From Actinomadura luzonensis (lineage in GTDB: Bacteria; Actinomycetota; Actinomycetes; Streptosporangiales; Streptosporangiaceae): a stretch of 64,000 nucleotides of DNA. The notes beneath the pieces are model-generated. The model was not told the origin of the DNA, searched no databases, and was given only the letters and a program-made list of their open reading frames with translations. Shown here one piece after another: positions 8,060-16,238 of the stretch. The stretch lies in the NCBI RefSeq assembly GCF_022664455.2, contig NZ_JAKRKC020000002.1:2976001-3040000 (forward strand), in the 5' to 3' direction. The stretch's first letter is position 1; each line of letters begins with the position of its first letter. Position numbers and translations under genes: made by a program.

Positions 8060-9025
8060 ATGACCCGCTTCACCGAGCTGCCCGACCTCGCGCTGCGTAC
8101 CCACGGCGGGGCGGTGGTGGCCGCCAGCGACGAGTCGTTCGCCGAGAAGGAGAGCCTGATCCGGCCCGGCCGGCCCGGCTTCCGCGCCGGCACGTTCGGG
8201 CCCAAGGGGCAGGTCTACGACGGCTGGGAGACCCGGCGGCGGCGCGCGCCCGGCCACGACTGGGCGCTGGTGCGGCTCGGGGTGCCGGGCGTGATCCGCG
8301 GGGTGGTCGTCGACACCGCCTGGTTCACCGGCAACTACCCGCCGCACGCCCGGGTCGAGGCGGCCTGCGTCGAGGGCCACCCGTCCCCGGAGGAGCTGCT
8401 GGCCGCCGACTGGGCGGAGATCGTGCCGAGGTCGGAGCTGAAGGGCGACGCCGAGCACCTCTTCCCCGTCGCCGGCGGTGAGCGCCGCACGCACGTGCGG
8501 CTCAGCATCTTCCCGGACGGCGGCGTCGCCCGGCTGCGCGTGCACGGCGAGCCCCGCCCCGACCTGACCCCGTACGACGGGCTCGGCCTCGACCTGGCCG
8601 CGCTCGCCAGCGGCGGGCTGGTCACCGCCTGCTCCGACGGCTTCTACTCCGCCCCGCACAACGTCATCGCCCCCGGCCTGGCCCGCCACCAGGCGGAGGG
8701 CTGGGAGACGGCGCGGCGGCGCGACGGCGGCAACGACTGGCTGGTCATCCGCCTGGCCGGGCGCGGCGTGCTCCGCCTGGCCGAGATCGACACCACGAAT
8801 CTGATCTTCAACGCCCCGGCCGCGGTCACCCTCACCGGCTTCGACGGCGAGCCCGGCGCCGCCGCCCCGGTGGAGCTGCTGCCGCGCACCCGCCTGCAGC
8901 CCGACACGCCGCACCGCTTCCGCCTCGGCGCCGCCGCCGGCGTGCCGGTCACGCACGTCCGGGTGGACATCCACCCGGACGGCGGCCTGGCCAGGGTCCG
9001 CCTCCACGGCCACCTGACGCCCTGA
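8060..9025 (+). CDS. alc: Allantoicase
   Basis: Allantoate amidinohydrolase of the allantoicase type (321 aa), splitting allantoate into ureidoglycolate and urea. Two tandem jelly-roll repeats are visible: each half carries DGWETRRRR or EGWETARRRDGGNDW, then a G-V/L-x-G/R-L-x-x-DT strand, and ends with HVRLSIFPDGGVARLRVHG or HVRVDIHPDGGLARVRLHG. Internal duplication is the hallmark of the family. The ATG directly follows the allantoinase TAG, so the two are coupled. It ends convergently with the kinase gene, 30 bp away. Confidence 0.94.
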   Translation: MTRFTELPDLALRTHGGAVVAASDESFAEKESLIRPGRPGFRAGTFGPKGQVYDGWETRRRRAPGHDWALVRLGVPGVIRGVVVDTAWFTGNYPPHARVEAACVEGHPSPEELLAADWAEIVPRSELKGDAEHLFPVAGGERRTHVRLSIFPDGGVARLRVHGEPRPDLTPYDGLGLDLAALASGGLVTACSDGFYSAPHNVIAPGLARHQAEGWETARRRDGGNDWLVIRLAGRGVLRLAEIDTTNLIFNAPAAVTLTGFDGEPGAAAPVELLPRTRLQPDTPHRFRLGAAAGVPVTHVRVDIHPDGGLARVRLHGHLTP

Positions 9026-9029
9026 GCGG

Positions 9030-9055
9030 CGCCCCCGGGCGTCACTCCCGGGGCG
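9030..9055. terminator. Bidirectional hairpin between convergent genes
   Basis: CGCCCCCGGG and CCCGGGGCG form a GC-only stem (one bulged C) around a short loop. It fills the 30-bp gap between the stop codons of allantoicase (+) and the PASTA kinase (-). There is no U-tract, common for actinobacterial terminators. Confidence 0.5.
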
Positions 9056-11128
9056 TCACTGCCAGAGGTGGACGGTGCTGCCCGGCGGGCGCTCGCTGCT
9101 CGGCAGCGGACGCTGGAACTGCACCACGCCGCGGTTGCCCAGCCGGTGGACCTCCACCCTGAAGCCCAGCGCGGCCAGCTCGCGCCTGGCGTCCTCGACG
9201 TTCTTGCCGATCACCTGCGGCACCAGGGCGAACTGCTGGTCGTCGCGGGCCTGGTTGTCGCCCCGGCCGAACCAGTCCCAGAAGTCGGTCTGGCAGCGCG
9301 CGACCGTGACCGTGACCTGCGCGCCCCGGTCGACCTCGGACTTCGCCTTCGGCACCTGCGCGATGACGGTGCACGGCTCGGCGTCGTCGTCGATCTCCTG
9401 CACCTGCACCGAGAAGCCCTGCTGGCCGAGGTAGCCGGCGGCCTCGTCCTTCGGCATGCCGCCGACGTCCGGCATCACCAGGCCGGCGCTGACGAAGATC
9501 GAGATGCGCGCGCCCTCCTTGACCTTCTCGCCCACCTGCGGGGAGGTGCGGATCACCTTGTCGCGCTCGACCTCGGTGTTGGGCAGCCGCTTGACCGAGC
9601 CGACGGTCAGGCCCTCCTTGGCGATCGCGGCGCGGGCGTCGTTGCCGTTCATGCCGGTGACGTTGGGCACCACCACGCGCTTGGGGCCGAGCGAGGGCGT
9701 CAACGTGATCGTGGCGCCCTGCTCGACCTCGGTGCCGGCGAGCGGGTCGGTGGACAGGACCAGGCCCTCGGCGGTCTTCTCGTCGTACTGGCCCTGGCCG
9801 GTCCTGATCTTGAAGCCGCCCTTGGCGGCGTCCTGCTGGGCCAGCGCCATGCTCTTGCCCACCAGGTCGGGGACGTGCACGTAGTCGGGCTGGGCGAAGA
9901 ACCAGCCGGTCAGCCCGATGGCGACCACCATGAAGGCGGCCAGCGCCACCAGGAACCAGTTGGGCCGGAACCCGCGCCGCCGCCGGCCGGGGACCTCGGC
10001 GCGCGGCTGGACGAGCGTGTGCGCGGGCGCGACCTGCGGCACCGAGGGGGCGGCGTGCACGGCGGTGCGGTCGTTCGGCTGGGACGGCGGCTGCGGGCGC
10101 AGGCCGGGCGCGGACCCGGCCATCGACCCGGCCATCGACCCGGCCATCGGCACGGGCGCCGGGCCGGGCAGGGAAGCGGCCGCCGGGGCCGCCATCGACC
10201 CGGTGACGGGCGCGGACATCGCGCCGGAGCCGCGCATCGGCCCGTACGGCCGCGCGTGCGACAGCGGCGGGATCGTGGTGCGCGGCAGCATGCGGTGCGC
10301 GTCCACGGCCGCCACCAGCAGCGCCGTCGCGTCCTTCGGGCGGTCCTGGGGCTCGCGCGCCGTGGCCTGCGCCACGAGCGTGTCGATCAGCGGCGGCACG
10401 TCGGGCGTCAGCGACGACGGCGCCGGCACGGTGTCGTGGACGTGCCGGTAGGCGACCGACATGGGCGTCTCGCCGTCGTAGGGCTGCTGCCCGGTCACCA
10501 GCTCGAACAGCATGATGCCGGCCGCGTAGACGTCGCTGCGCACGTCGGCCGCGCCCGTGAGCACCTGCTCGGGCGCCATGTAGCCGATCGTGCCGATCAT
10601 CACGCCGGTGCGCGTCTGGTTCGTCGCCTCGATGGCCTTGGCCAGGCCGAAGTCCACGACCTTGACCCGGCCGTCGTCGGTCATCAGCACGTTCTCGGGC
10701 TTGACGTCGCGGTGCACCATGCCGGCCTGGTGGGCGGCGCCGAGCGCGGCCAGCACCGGGATGAGGATCTCCAGCGCCTCGCGGGCGGGCAGCCGGCCGC
10801 GCTCGCGCAGCACGTCGCGGAGCGTGCGGCCCGGCACGTACTCCATCGACAGGTAGACGACGTCGTTGTCGGTGCCCTGGTCGAAGACGTGCACGACATT
10901 GGGGTGGGAGAGACTGGCCACCGACTTCGCCTCGCCGATGAACCGCCTGACGAACGCGGGGTCCTCGGCGAGCGAGCGGTGCATGACCTTCAGCGCCACC
11001 GTGCGGTCGAGCCGCACGTCGAGCGCCAGGTAGACGGTCGCCATACCGCCCCGGGCGATCCGGCTCTCGATGCGATAGCGTCCATCGAGGAGCCGCCCGA
11101 CCAGAGGGTCCGCAGTCGTCGTATCCAC
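9056..11128 (-). CDS. pknL: PASTA-domain Ser/Thr protein kinase, PknL-like
   Basis: Membrane eukaryotic-like Ser/Thr kinase, 690 aa. Cytosolic kinase domain at about residues 18-275 with K47 in ALKVMH, HRDVKPEN at 139-146 and DFG at 159-161. A Gly/Ala/Pro-rich linker with GSMA repeats follows, then one membrane span (WFLVALAAFMVVAIGLTGWFF) and four extracellular PASTA domains that in this family sense peptidoglycan fragments. The Rv2175c homologue at 14.9 kb, whose M. tuberculosis counterpart is a PknL substrate, and the nearby polyprenyl synthase and metF support PknL orthology. The start is GTG with TAAACT seven bases upstream and no SD, suggesting a leaderless transcript. Confidence 0.9.
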   Translation of the reverse strand: MDTTTADPLVGRLLDGRYRIESRIARGGMATVYLALDVRLDRTVALKVMHRSLAEDPAFVRRFIGEAKSVASLSHPNVVHVFDQGTDNDVVYLSMEYVPGRTLRDVLRERGRLPAREALEILIPVLAALGAAHQAGMVHRDVKPENVLMTDDGRVKVVDFGLAKAIEATNQTRTGVMIGTIGYMAPEQVLTGAADVRSDVYAAGIMLFELVTGQQPYDGETPMSVAYRHVHDTVPAPSSLTPDVPPLIDTLVAQATAREPQDRPKDATALLVAAVDAHRMLPRTTIPPLSHARPYGPMRGSGAMSAPVTGSMAAPAAASLPGPAPVPMAGSMAGSMAGSAPGLRPQPPSQPNDRTAVHAAPSVPQVAPAHTLVQPRAEVPGRRRRGFRPNWFLVALAAFMVVAIGLTGWFFAQPDYVHVPDLVGKSMALAQQDAAKGGFKIRTGQGQYDEKTAEGLVLSTDPLAGTEVEQGATITLTPSLGPKRVVVPNVTGMNGNDARAAIAKEGLTVGSVKRLPNTEVERDKVIRTSPQVGEKVKEGARISIFVSAGLVMPDVGGMPKDEAAGYLGQQGFSVQVQEIDDDAEPCTVIAQVPKAKSEVDRGAQVTVTVARCQTDFWDWFGRGDNQARDDQQFALVPQVIGKNVEDARRELAALGFRVEVHRLGNRGVVQFQRPLPSSERPPGSTVHLWQ
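10114..10149 (-). repeat. 12-bp tandem repeat inside the kinase linker
   Basis: Three perfect copies of ACCCGGCCATCG (plus-strand reading) encode the GSMAGSMAGSMA run in the juxtamembrane linker. In-frame and length-variable repeats of this kind are expected to change linker length only. Confidence 0.85.
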
Positions 11129-11275
11129 CCCGCCGAGTTTACGGGCGTTTTGGCACCGGCAGGGCCCGGCCGCCCGAAACCGATGCCGAGCCGTGCCCCC
11201 TGGAACGCACCATAGTCCCGCGGGCCCCGCTGTGTCCCACCCGTGCCACGAAAGGCCGGGTCACGGGCAGGGCGC

Positions 11276-11322
11276 GGGGGTCACGGGGTCGTCATGGGGT
11301 CACGGGTCACGGGGTCATGGGC
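11276..11322. repeat. Short GGGGTCAC/GGGGTCAT repeats at the thiG 3' end
   Basis: Several near-copies of GGGTCACGGGGTC/GGGGTCAT lie head to tail across the 3' end of thiG and the gap to the kinase gene. They also encode the SSPMTP tail of ThiG. No hairpin with a T-tract is seen here. Confidence 0.5.
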
Positions 11323-12062
11323 GAGGACGCCTCGGCGTAGCGGCGGCGCGGGATGCGCCCGGCCTGCCGCGCCAGCCGCCCGGCCGACACCGCCGCCTTC
11401 ATCGCCGCCGCCATCAGGTCCGGCCGCTGCGCCCGGGTGACCGCCGTGGCCAGCAGCACCGCGTCGCAGCCCAGCTCCATCGCCAGCGCGGCGTCGCTCG
11501 CCGTGCCGATGCCCGCGTCGAGGATCACCGGCACCGAGGCGGCCTCGACGATCAGCTCGATGTTGTGCGGGTTGCGGATGCCGAGCCCCGACCCGATCGG
11601 CGCGCCCAGCGGCATCACCGCCGCGCACCCGGCCTGCTCCAGCCGCCGGGCCAGCGCCGGGTCGTCGCCGATGTACGGCAGCACCACGAACCCGTCGGCG
11701 ACCAGCCGCTCGGCCGCGTCGAACGTCTCGATCGGGTCCGGCAGCAGCGTCCGCTCGTCGGCGATGACCTCGAGCTTGACCCAGTTCGTCCCCAGGGCCT
11801 CGCGGGCCAGCCGGGCCGTCAGCACGGCCTCGCCCGCGGTGAAGCAGCCGGCCGTGTTCGGCAGCACCTTGATGCCGCGCTCGCGCAGCACGTCCAGCAC
11901 CGAGCCGCGCGCCGCCGGGTCGAGCCGCCGCATCGCGACCGTGGTCAGCTCGGTGCCCGAGGCCGCGAGCGCCTGGTCGAGCACCTCCAGCGAGGGCGCC
12001 CCGCCGGTGCCCATGATGAGCCGGGAGGCGAACTTCTCCCCGGCGATGATCAGCTCATCCAC
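11307..12062 (-). CDS. thiG: Thiazole synthase ThiG
   Basis: TIM-barrel thiazole synthase (251 aa) that builds the thiazole phosphate of thiamin from deoxyxylulose phosphate, dehydroglycine and ThiS-thiocarboxylate. Visible signatures: GTGGAPSLEVLDQAL, LPNTAGCFTAGEAV, TNWVKLEVIAD (Schiff-base lysine), VLPYIGDDP and IGSGLGIRNPHNI. The GTG start overlaps thiS by eight bases. Dehydroglycine is supplied by ThiO, encoded two genes upstream, the aerobic route. Confidence 0.96.
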   Translation of the reverse strand: MDELIIAGEKFASRLIMGTGGAPSLEVLDQALAASGTELTTVAMRRLDPAARGSVLDVLRERGIKVLPNTAGCFTAGEAVLTARLAREALGTNWVKLEVIADERTLLPDPIETFDAAERLVADGFVVLPYIGDDPALARRLEQAGCAAVMPLGAPIGSGLGIRNPHNIELIVEAASVPVILDAGIGTASDAALAMELGCDAVLLATAVTRAQRPDLMAAAMKAAVSAGRLARQAGRIPRRRYAEASSPMTP

Positions 12063-12255
12063 CCTGCACCGCCGTCAGCACCTCCACGCGGTCGCTGTCG
12101 CGCAGCGCCGTGGTCTCCCAGGCGCCGCGCGTGACCACCTCGTCGTTCACGGCCACGGCGACCCCGGTGGTCGCCGTGGTCAGGGCCCGTACGGCCTGCG
12201 CCACGGTCGTGCCGTCGGCGAGCTCGTGCGCGGCCCCGTTGATCTGGACAATCAT
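12055..12255 (-). CDS. thiS: Sulfur carrier protein ThiS
   Basis: Ubiquitin-like sulfur carrier of 66 aa ending in the required Gly-Gly (TAVQGG) that is adenylated and thiocarboxylated. The N-terminal MIVQINGAAHEL strand and the VAVAVNDEVV segment fit the fold. ATG at 12255 is preceded by AGGAG and overlaps the thiO stop (ATGA); a much longer open frame upstream is inside thiO and was ignored. No dedicated ThiF is present in the window. Confidence 0.95.
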   Translation of the reverse strand: MIVQINGAAHELADGTTVAQAVRALTTATTGVAVAVNDEVVTRGAWETTALRDSDRVEVLTAVQGG

Positions 12256-13517
12256 GCGATCTCCTGAACTCCCCCCGACTCGTGGAACCTGGCGGGCGAG
12301 CACAACGCGCCCAGCGCGTCCAGCTCGGCCGCCTCCTCGCCACCGCTCTCCCCGGCGACCAGGGCCGCCGTGAGGGGCGCGAGCAGCACGCCGCCCCGGT
12401 GGTGACCGGTGGCGAGGACGAGCCCCGGCGCGCCTCCAGGGCCGATGACCGGCAGGTTGTCGGGCGTGCCCGGGCGCAGGCCCGCCACCACGTCGGCCAG
12501 CTCCAGCTCGGTGACGCCGGGCACCAGCTCCCTGGCGTCGCGCAGCAGCTCGTACAGGCCGCCCGCCGTCACGCGGGTGTCGAAGCCCAGCTCCTCCTGG
12601 GTGGCGCCGACCACCAGCTCGCCGTCGCCCCGGGGGACGAGGTAGACGGACGAGCCGTGGACGGAGCCGCGTACGCACCGGGTGAGCAGCGGCCGCGGCG
12701 AGCGCAGGCGCAGGATCTGGCCCTTGACCGGGCGCACCGGGACCCCGGCCAGGCCGCCGCTCCAGGCGCCGGCCGCGAGCACCACCCGCCCGGCCCGCAC
12801 CTCGGACGGCCCCGCGCCCTCCTCCAGCCGCACCCCGACGACCCTGCCCGCGCCCGGCGGCTCCGCTCCCGTGTCGTCCTCGCGCAGCAGCCCGGTGGCG
12901 CGGGCCCGGACCAGCGGCACCCGCAGCCGCTCCAGCGCGGCCAGCAGCGCCGCCGTCACCCGGCGCGGGTCCACCCAGGCGTCACCGGCCGCCAGCAGCC
13001 CGCCGCGCACCGACGGCGCCAGCATCGGCTCCAGCCGCCGGCACTCGCGCCCGGTCAGCCGCTCGACCGGCAGCCCCAGCTTGTCCATGAACGCGGCCAG
13101 CTCGTCCAGCGCCGCGAGGTCGTCGGCCCCGAACGCCACGTCCAGGGTCCCCTCCGCGCGCAGGTCCACCCCGGGCCCGGTGGCGGGCAGGCCCGCGTCG
13201 GCGGCCAGCTCGGCCGCGAAGGCCGGCCAGCGGCGCAGCGACGCCATCCCGAGCCGCAGCAGCGGCGCCTCGGTGTAGGTGACCTCGCTGATCGGGGCCA
13301 GCATGCCGGCCGCCGCGTGCGAGGCCCCGCGCGCCGGACGCGGATCGACCACGGCCACCCGCCGCCCGGCCCGCGCCAGCCGCCACGCCACGGACAGCCC
13401 GACGACCCCGCCCCCCACGACCACGTCGGTGAGCCCGGAGAGCCCGCCGCCCGCGCCGGAGAGCCCGGCGGTCGTAGTGGAGAGCCCGGCGGCTGCGCCG
13501 CCTGCGTTCGCGTCCAT
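12252..13517 (-). CDS. thiO: Glycine oxidase ThiO
   Basis: FAD-dependent glycine oxidase (421 aa) oxidising glycine to dehydroglycine for ThiG. The dinucleotide-binding motif DVVVGGGVVGLSVAW starts near residue 31, followed by GASHAAAGMLAP, typical of ThiO. About 28 residues of Gly/Ser/Ala-rich sequence precede the fold and may be a weakly conserved extension or an early start. The ATG at 13517 lies directly after the TPP riboswitch, whose 3' end GGGAG serves as SD. First gene of thiO-thiS-thiG. Confidence 0.92.
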   Translation of the reverse strand: MDANAGGAAAGLSTTTAGLSGAGGGLSGLTDVVVGGGVVGLSVAWRLARAGRRVAVVDPRPARGASHAAAGMLAPISEVTYTEAPLLRLGMASLRRWPAFAAELAADAGLPATGPGVDLRAEGTLDVAFGADDLAALDELAAFMDKLGLPVERLTGRECRRLEPMLAPSVRGGLLAAGDAWVDPRRVTAALLAALERLRVPLVRARATGLLREDDTGAEPPGAGRVVGVRLEEGAGPSEVRAGRVVLAAGAWSGGLAGVPVRPVKGQILRLRSPRPLLTRCVRGSVHGSSVYLVPRGDGELVVGATQEELGFDTRVTAGGLYELLRDARELVPGVTELELADVVAGLRPGTPDNLPVIGPGGAPGLVLATGHHRGGVLLAPLTAALVAGESGGEEAAELDALGALCSPARFHESGGVQEIA

Positions 13518-13521
13518 CGTG

Positions 13522-13617
13522 CGCTCCCTTCGCCGGCATGATCCGGATCAGGTGTCTTGCGGTCGAAGGCCCGCTGGCAGCCTTCCTCTCAGCCCGGTCA
13601 CGGCCGGACTCCCGCGC
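13522..13617 (-). promoter_or_regulatory. TPP riboswitch (THI element) of thiO-thiS-thiG
   Basis: On the minus strand the element contains ACCGGGCTGAGAGG (CUGAGA at 13592-13587) and then ACCTGATCCGGATCATGCC and GGCGAAGGGAG, the conserved core of the thiamin pyrophosphate aptamer. It ends four bases before the thiO ATG. The AGGGAG closing the aptamer is also the only possible SD, so ligand binding should block translation initiation rather than act by attenuation. Confidence 0.95.
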
Positions 13618-13706
13618 GTCTTACGCCCACAGCCTACGACCTCACCGGCGTGTCCCCGCACGCCCCCCTTCGCCGCCGGGCCGCGCGCCCGTCTATGGTC
13701 TTGGTC

Positions 13707-14870
13707 GTGAACCATGTCGTGGTGGTGGGAGCGGGCCTGGCCGGCGTGCGCACGGTCGAGGCGCTGCGCGGGCGCGGATTCGACGGCACGATCACCCTGG
13801 TCGGACGGGAGCGCCACCGCCCCTACGACCGCCCGCCCCTGACGAAGAGCGTGCTGCTGGGCGAGTCCGACACCACCTTCGTCGACACCGACCTCGCCGC
13901 GCTGCGCGTCGCCTTCCGGCCCGGGGTGTCCGCCACCGCGCTGCGCCCGGGAGCCGTCGAGACGACCGAGGGCGAGCTGCGCTACGACGGCCTGGTCATC
14001 GCCACCGGCGCCGACCCGGTCAGGCTGCCCGGCGACGGCCCGCAACACGTCCTGCGCACCCTGGACGACGCCCACGAGCTGCGGGCCGCGCTGGTGCCCG
14101 GCGCCCGCGTCGCGGTCATCGGCGCGGGGTGGATCGGCGCCGAGGTGGCGACGGCCGCCCGCCGCGCCGGCTGCCACGTCACCGTCGTGGAGGCCGGGCC
14201 CGCGCCGCTCTTCACCGCCGTCGGCGCCGAGATCGGCGCCCGCACCGAACGCTGGTACGACGGCATCGACCTGCGCCTGGACACCATGGTCCACTCCGTC
14301 GAGGAGGGCGGCGTCGAGCTGGTCGGCGGCGAGTTCCTGGACGCGCACGTGGTCGTCGCCGGCATCGGCGTCCGCCCCGCCGTCGAGTGGCTCGCCGACG
14401 CCGACCTCGACCTGCACAACGGCGTCGTCGTGGACGAGCGGCTGCGCGCCTCGCTGCCCGGCACGGTCGCGGTGGGCGACTGCGCCGCCTGGTGGTCGCG
14501 CCGCTTCCAGGCCAGGCTCCGCGTCGAGCACTGGGACACCGCGCTCAACGCCCCCGAGGTCGCCGCCGCCGCCCTGCTCGGCGAGGACGCCGTCTACGAC
14601 CCGGTGCCGTACTTCTGGTCCGAGCAGTTCGGGCACATGGTCCAGTACGCGGGCCACCACCCGGCCGGCGAGCGCCTGCTCTACCGCGGCGGCCCGGAGG
14701 GCAAGTGGTCGGCCGTCTGGCTGCGCGCCGACGACACCCTCGCCGCCGTCTTCGCCGTGGACCGCCCCCGGGACCTCGTCCAGGGCCGCCGGCTCATCGA
14801 CGCGGGCGCCCGCCTCCACGCGGAACGCCTGGTAGATCCAGAAGTACCCCTACGGGATTGTGTTGTTTGA
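13707..14870 (+). CDS. FAD/NAD(P)-dependent ferredoxin reductase-like oxidoreductase
   Basis: Flavoprotein of the ferredoxin/rubredoxin-reductase family, 387 aa from GTG. It has two Rossmann motifs: VVVVGAGLAGVRTVEAL for FAD at the N-terminus and VAVIGAGWIGAEVATAA for NAD(P)H in the middle, plus RPYDRPPLTK and the TVAVGDCAAW FAD motif. It probably hands electrons to a ferredoxin; no ferredoxin gene is adjacent, though one lies at 24.6 kb. The first ATG in frame is 13695, but GTG 13707 is exactly seven bases after TATGGT and begins VNHVVVVGAG, so a leaderless start is favoured. It diverges from the thi operon. Confidence 0.85.
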   Translation: MNHVVVVGAGLAGVRTVEALRGRGFDGTITLVGRERHRPYDRPPLTKSVLLGESDTTFVDTDLAALRVAFRPGVSATALRPGAVETTEGELRYDGLVIATGADPVRLPGDGPQHVLRTLDDAHELRAALVPGARVAVIGAGWIGAEVATAARRAGCHVTVVEAGPAPLFTAVGAEIGARTERWYDGIDLRLDTMVHSVEEGGVELVGGEFLDAHVVVAGIGVRPAVEWLADADLDLHNGVVVDERLRASLPGTVAVGDCAAWWSRRFQARLRVEHWDTALNAPEVAAAALLGEDAVYDPVPYFWSEQFGHMVQYAGHHPAGERLLYRGGPEGKWSAVWLRADDTLAAVFAVDRPRDLVQGRRLIDAGARLHAERLVDPEVPLRDCVV

Positions 14871-14900
14871 GCAAGCACGCCATGTGGTAGTTGTGGTTCC

Positions 14901-15278
14901 GTGACGCTTTCTGTTGCACAGATCGACCGGGAGACCGACCAACTCGTCGACGAGTGGCTCACCCTCCCCGAAGTGGCCCGGCGCCTCGACCTTCCGATGG
15001 GGCGGGCCAAGCAACTCCTCAAGGACCACAAGCTCCTCGGCGTGCGCCGGGAGGGCAGTGGCGGGCCGCAGGTGCCCGCGGTGTTCCTCGACGGAAAGGA
15101 AGTGATGAAGGGCCTGCCGGGCACGCTGACCGTGCTGCAGGACGCCGGCTACGACGACGTCGAGTCCCTGCGCTGGCTCTTCACCCCCGACGACTCGCTG
15201 CCCGGCTCGCCCATCGAGGCGATCAGGGCCGGCCGTCACACCGAGGTCAAGCGGCGTGCCCAGGCCCTCGCTTTCTGA
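14901..15278 (+). CDS. Rv2175c-family DNA-binding protein
   Basis: 125 aa protein with an N-terminal winged helix (EWLTLPEVARRLDLPMGRAKQLL) and the conserved C-terminal module PGTLTVLQDAGYDDVESLRWLFTPDDSL ending RRAQALAF, matching the Rv2175c family. In M. tuberculosis Rv2175c binds DNA and is phosphorylated by PknL near its N-terminus. The PASTA kinase at 9-11 kb is therefore its likely partner; Thr12 in DRETDQ is a conceivable acceptor (inference). GTG 14901 is preceded by TAGTTG with seven bases between and no SD, suggesting a leaderless mRNA. Its end overlaps thiE by 23 bases. Confidence 0.9.
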   Translation: MTLSVAQIDRETDQLVDEWLTLPEVARRLDLPMGRAKQLLKDHKLLGVRREGSGGPQVPAVFLDGKEVMKGLPGTLTVLQDAGYDDVESLRWLFTPDDSLPGSPIEAIRAGRHTEVKRRAQALAF

Positions 15279-15894
15279 CGCCCGCCTCTATCTCTGCACC
15301 GGCGCCCGCCGCGACCGCGGCGACCTCGCGCAGTTCCTCGACACGGTGCTGGCCAACGGCGTGGACATCATCCAGCTGCGGGAGAAGGGCCTGGAGGCCC
15401 GCGAAGAACTCGCCCTCCTCGAAGTCTTCCGCGACGCCTGCGACCGGCACGGCAAGCTGCTGGCGGTCAACGACCGGGCCGACATCGCCTACGCGGCCCG
15501 TCCCGACGTGCTCCACCTGGGGCAGGACGACCTTCCAGTGACGGTCGCGCGAGAGATACTCGGCGACGACATCGTCATCGGACGGTCCACCCACTCCACC
15601 GCCGAGGCTTCCGCCGCGGCCGTGGAGGAGGGCGTCGACTACTTCTGCTGCGGGCCGATCTGGCCCACGCCGACCAAGCCCGGCCGTCCGGCCCCCGGCC
15701 CGCCGCTGCTGCGGCACGCCGCGGGGCTGGGCACGGCGCGGCCGTGGTTCGGCATCGGCGGCATCGACCTCGGCAACCTGGACGAGGTCCTGTCGTACGG
15801 GGTGCGCCGGGTCGTGGTCGTCCGGGCGATCACCGACGCCGACGACCCGGGCGCGGCCGCGGCCGAGTTCGCCAAACGGCTGGCGGCAGCCTGA
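15256..15894 (+). CDS. thiE: Thiamine-phosphate synthase ThiE
   Basis: TIM-barrel enzyme (212 aa) joining HMP-pyrophosphate and thiazole phosphate to thiamin phosphate. Signatures: GVDIIQLREKG, LLAVNDRADIAYAARPDVLHLGQDD, GRSTHS and CGPIWPTPTKPG. GTG 15256 lies inside the preceding Rv2175c-like gene, so the two are co-transcribed. It is transcribed away from thiO-thiS-thiG and has no riboswitch of its own. It ends before a repeat array and a strong terminator. Confidence 0.95.
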   Translation: MPRPSLSDARLYLCTGARRDRGDLAQFLDTVLANGVDIIQLREKGLEAREELALLEVFRDACDRHGKLLAVNDRADIAYAARPDVLHLGQDDLPVTVAREILGDDIVIGRSTHSTAEASAAAVEEGVDYFCCGPIWPTPTKPGRPAPGPPLLRHAAGLGTARPWFGIGGIDLGNLDEVLSYGVRRVVVVRAITDADDPGAAAAEFAKRLAAA

Positions 15895-15928
15895 CCGGAG
15901 CCCCCACAGCCGGTCGCACTCCGGCCCC

Positions 15929-16003
15929 CCACAGCCGGCCCCACCACGGTCGGGCCCGCCACAGTCGGGCCCGCCACAGCCGGCCCCACCACGGTCGGGC
16001 CCG
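15929..16003. repeat. 15-bp tandem repeat, five copies
   Basis: Five head-to-tail 15-bp units of the form CCACRGYCGGSCCCR occupy the non-coding gap after thiE; outer units form a 30-bp direct repeat with copies at 15929 and 15974. The rest of 15895-16080 is similar low-complexity DNA without a credible gene. Confidence 0.85.
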
Positions 16004-16080
16004 CCGGCCCGGCCACCGACCCGGGCCACGGCCCCATCACACCGGCCGCACTCCGGCCGGCACCCCGCCTCTGCCCGACG

Positions 16081-16121
16081 CGCCGCCCCCTCCCTCCGGA
16101 CGGGGCGGCGCTCCAGTTTTT
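16081..16121 (+). terminator. Rho-independent terminator after thiE
   Basis: CGCCGCCCC (16081-16089) pairs with GGGGCGGCG (16102-16110), a nine-base all-GC stem, followed within six bases by TTTTT. It is the only textbook intrinsic terminator in the window. It ends the Rv2175c-like/thiE transcript. Confidence 0.85.
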
Positions 16122-16238
16122 CGCGGGGTCTGGTGGTGCGGGAGGCGGCGACCGCCAGGCCGGACGGGGCGGCGCTTCAGCTTGGTGGCGCGTGTCTGGC
16201 GATGCCGGAAGTGGCGGCGGCGGTCCAGCTTGTGCGGG

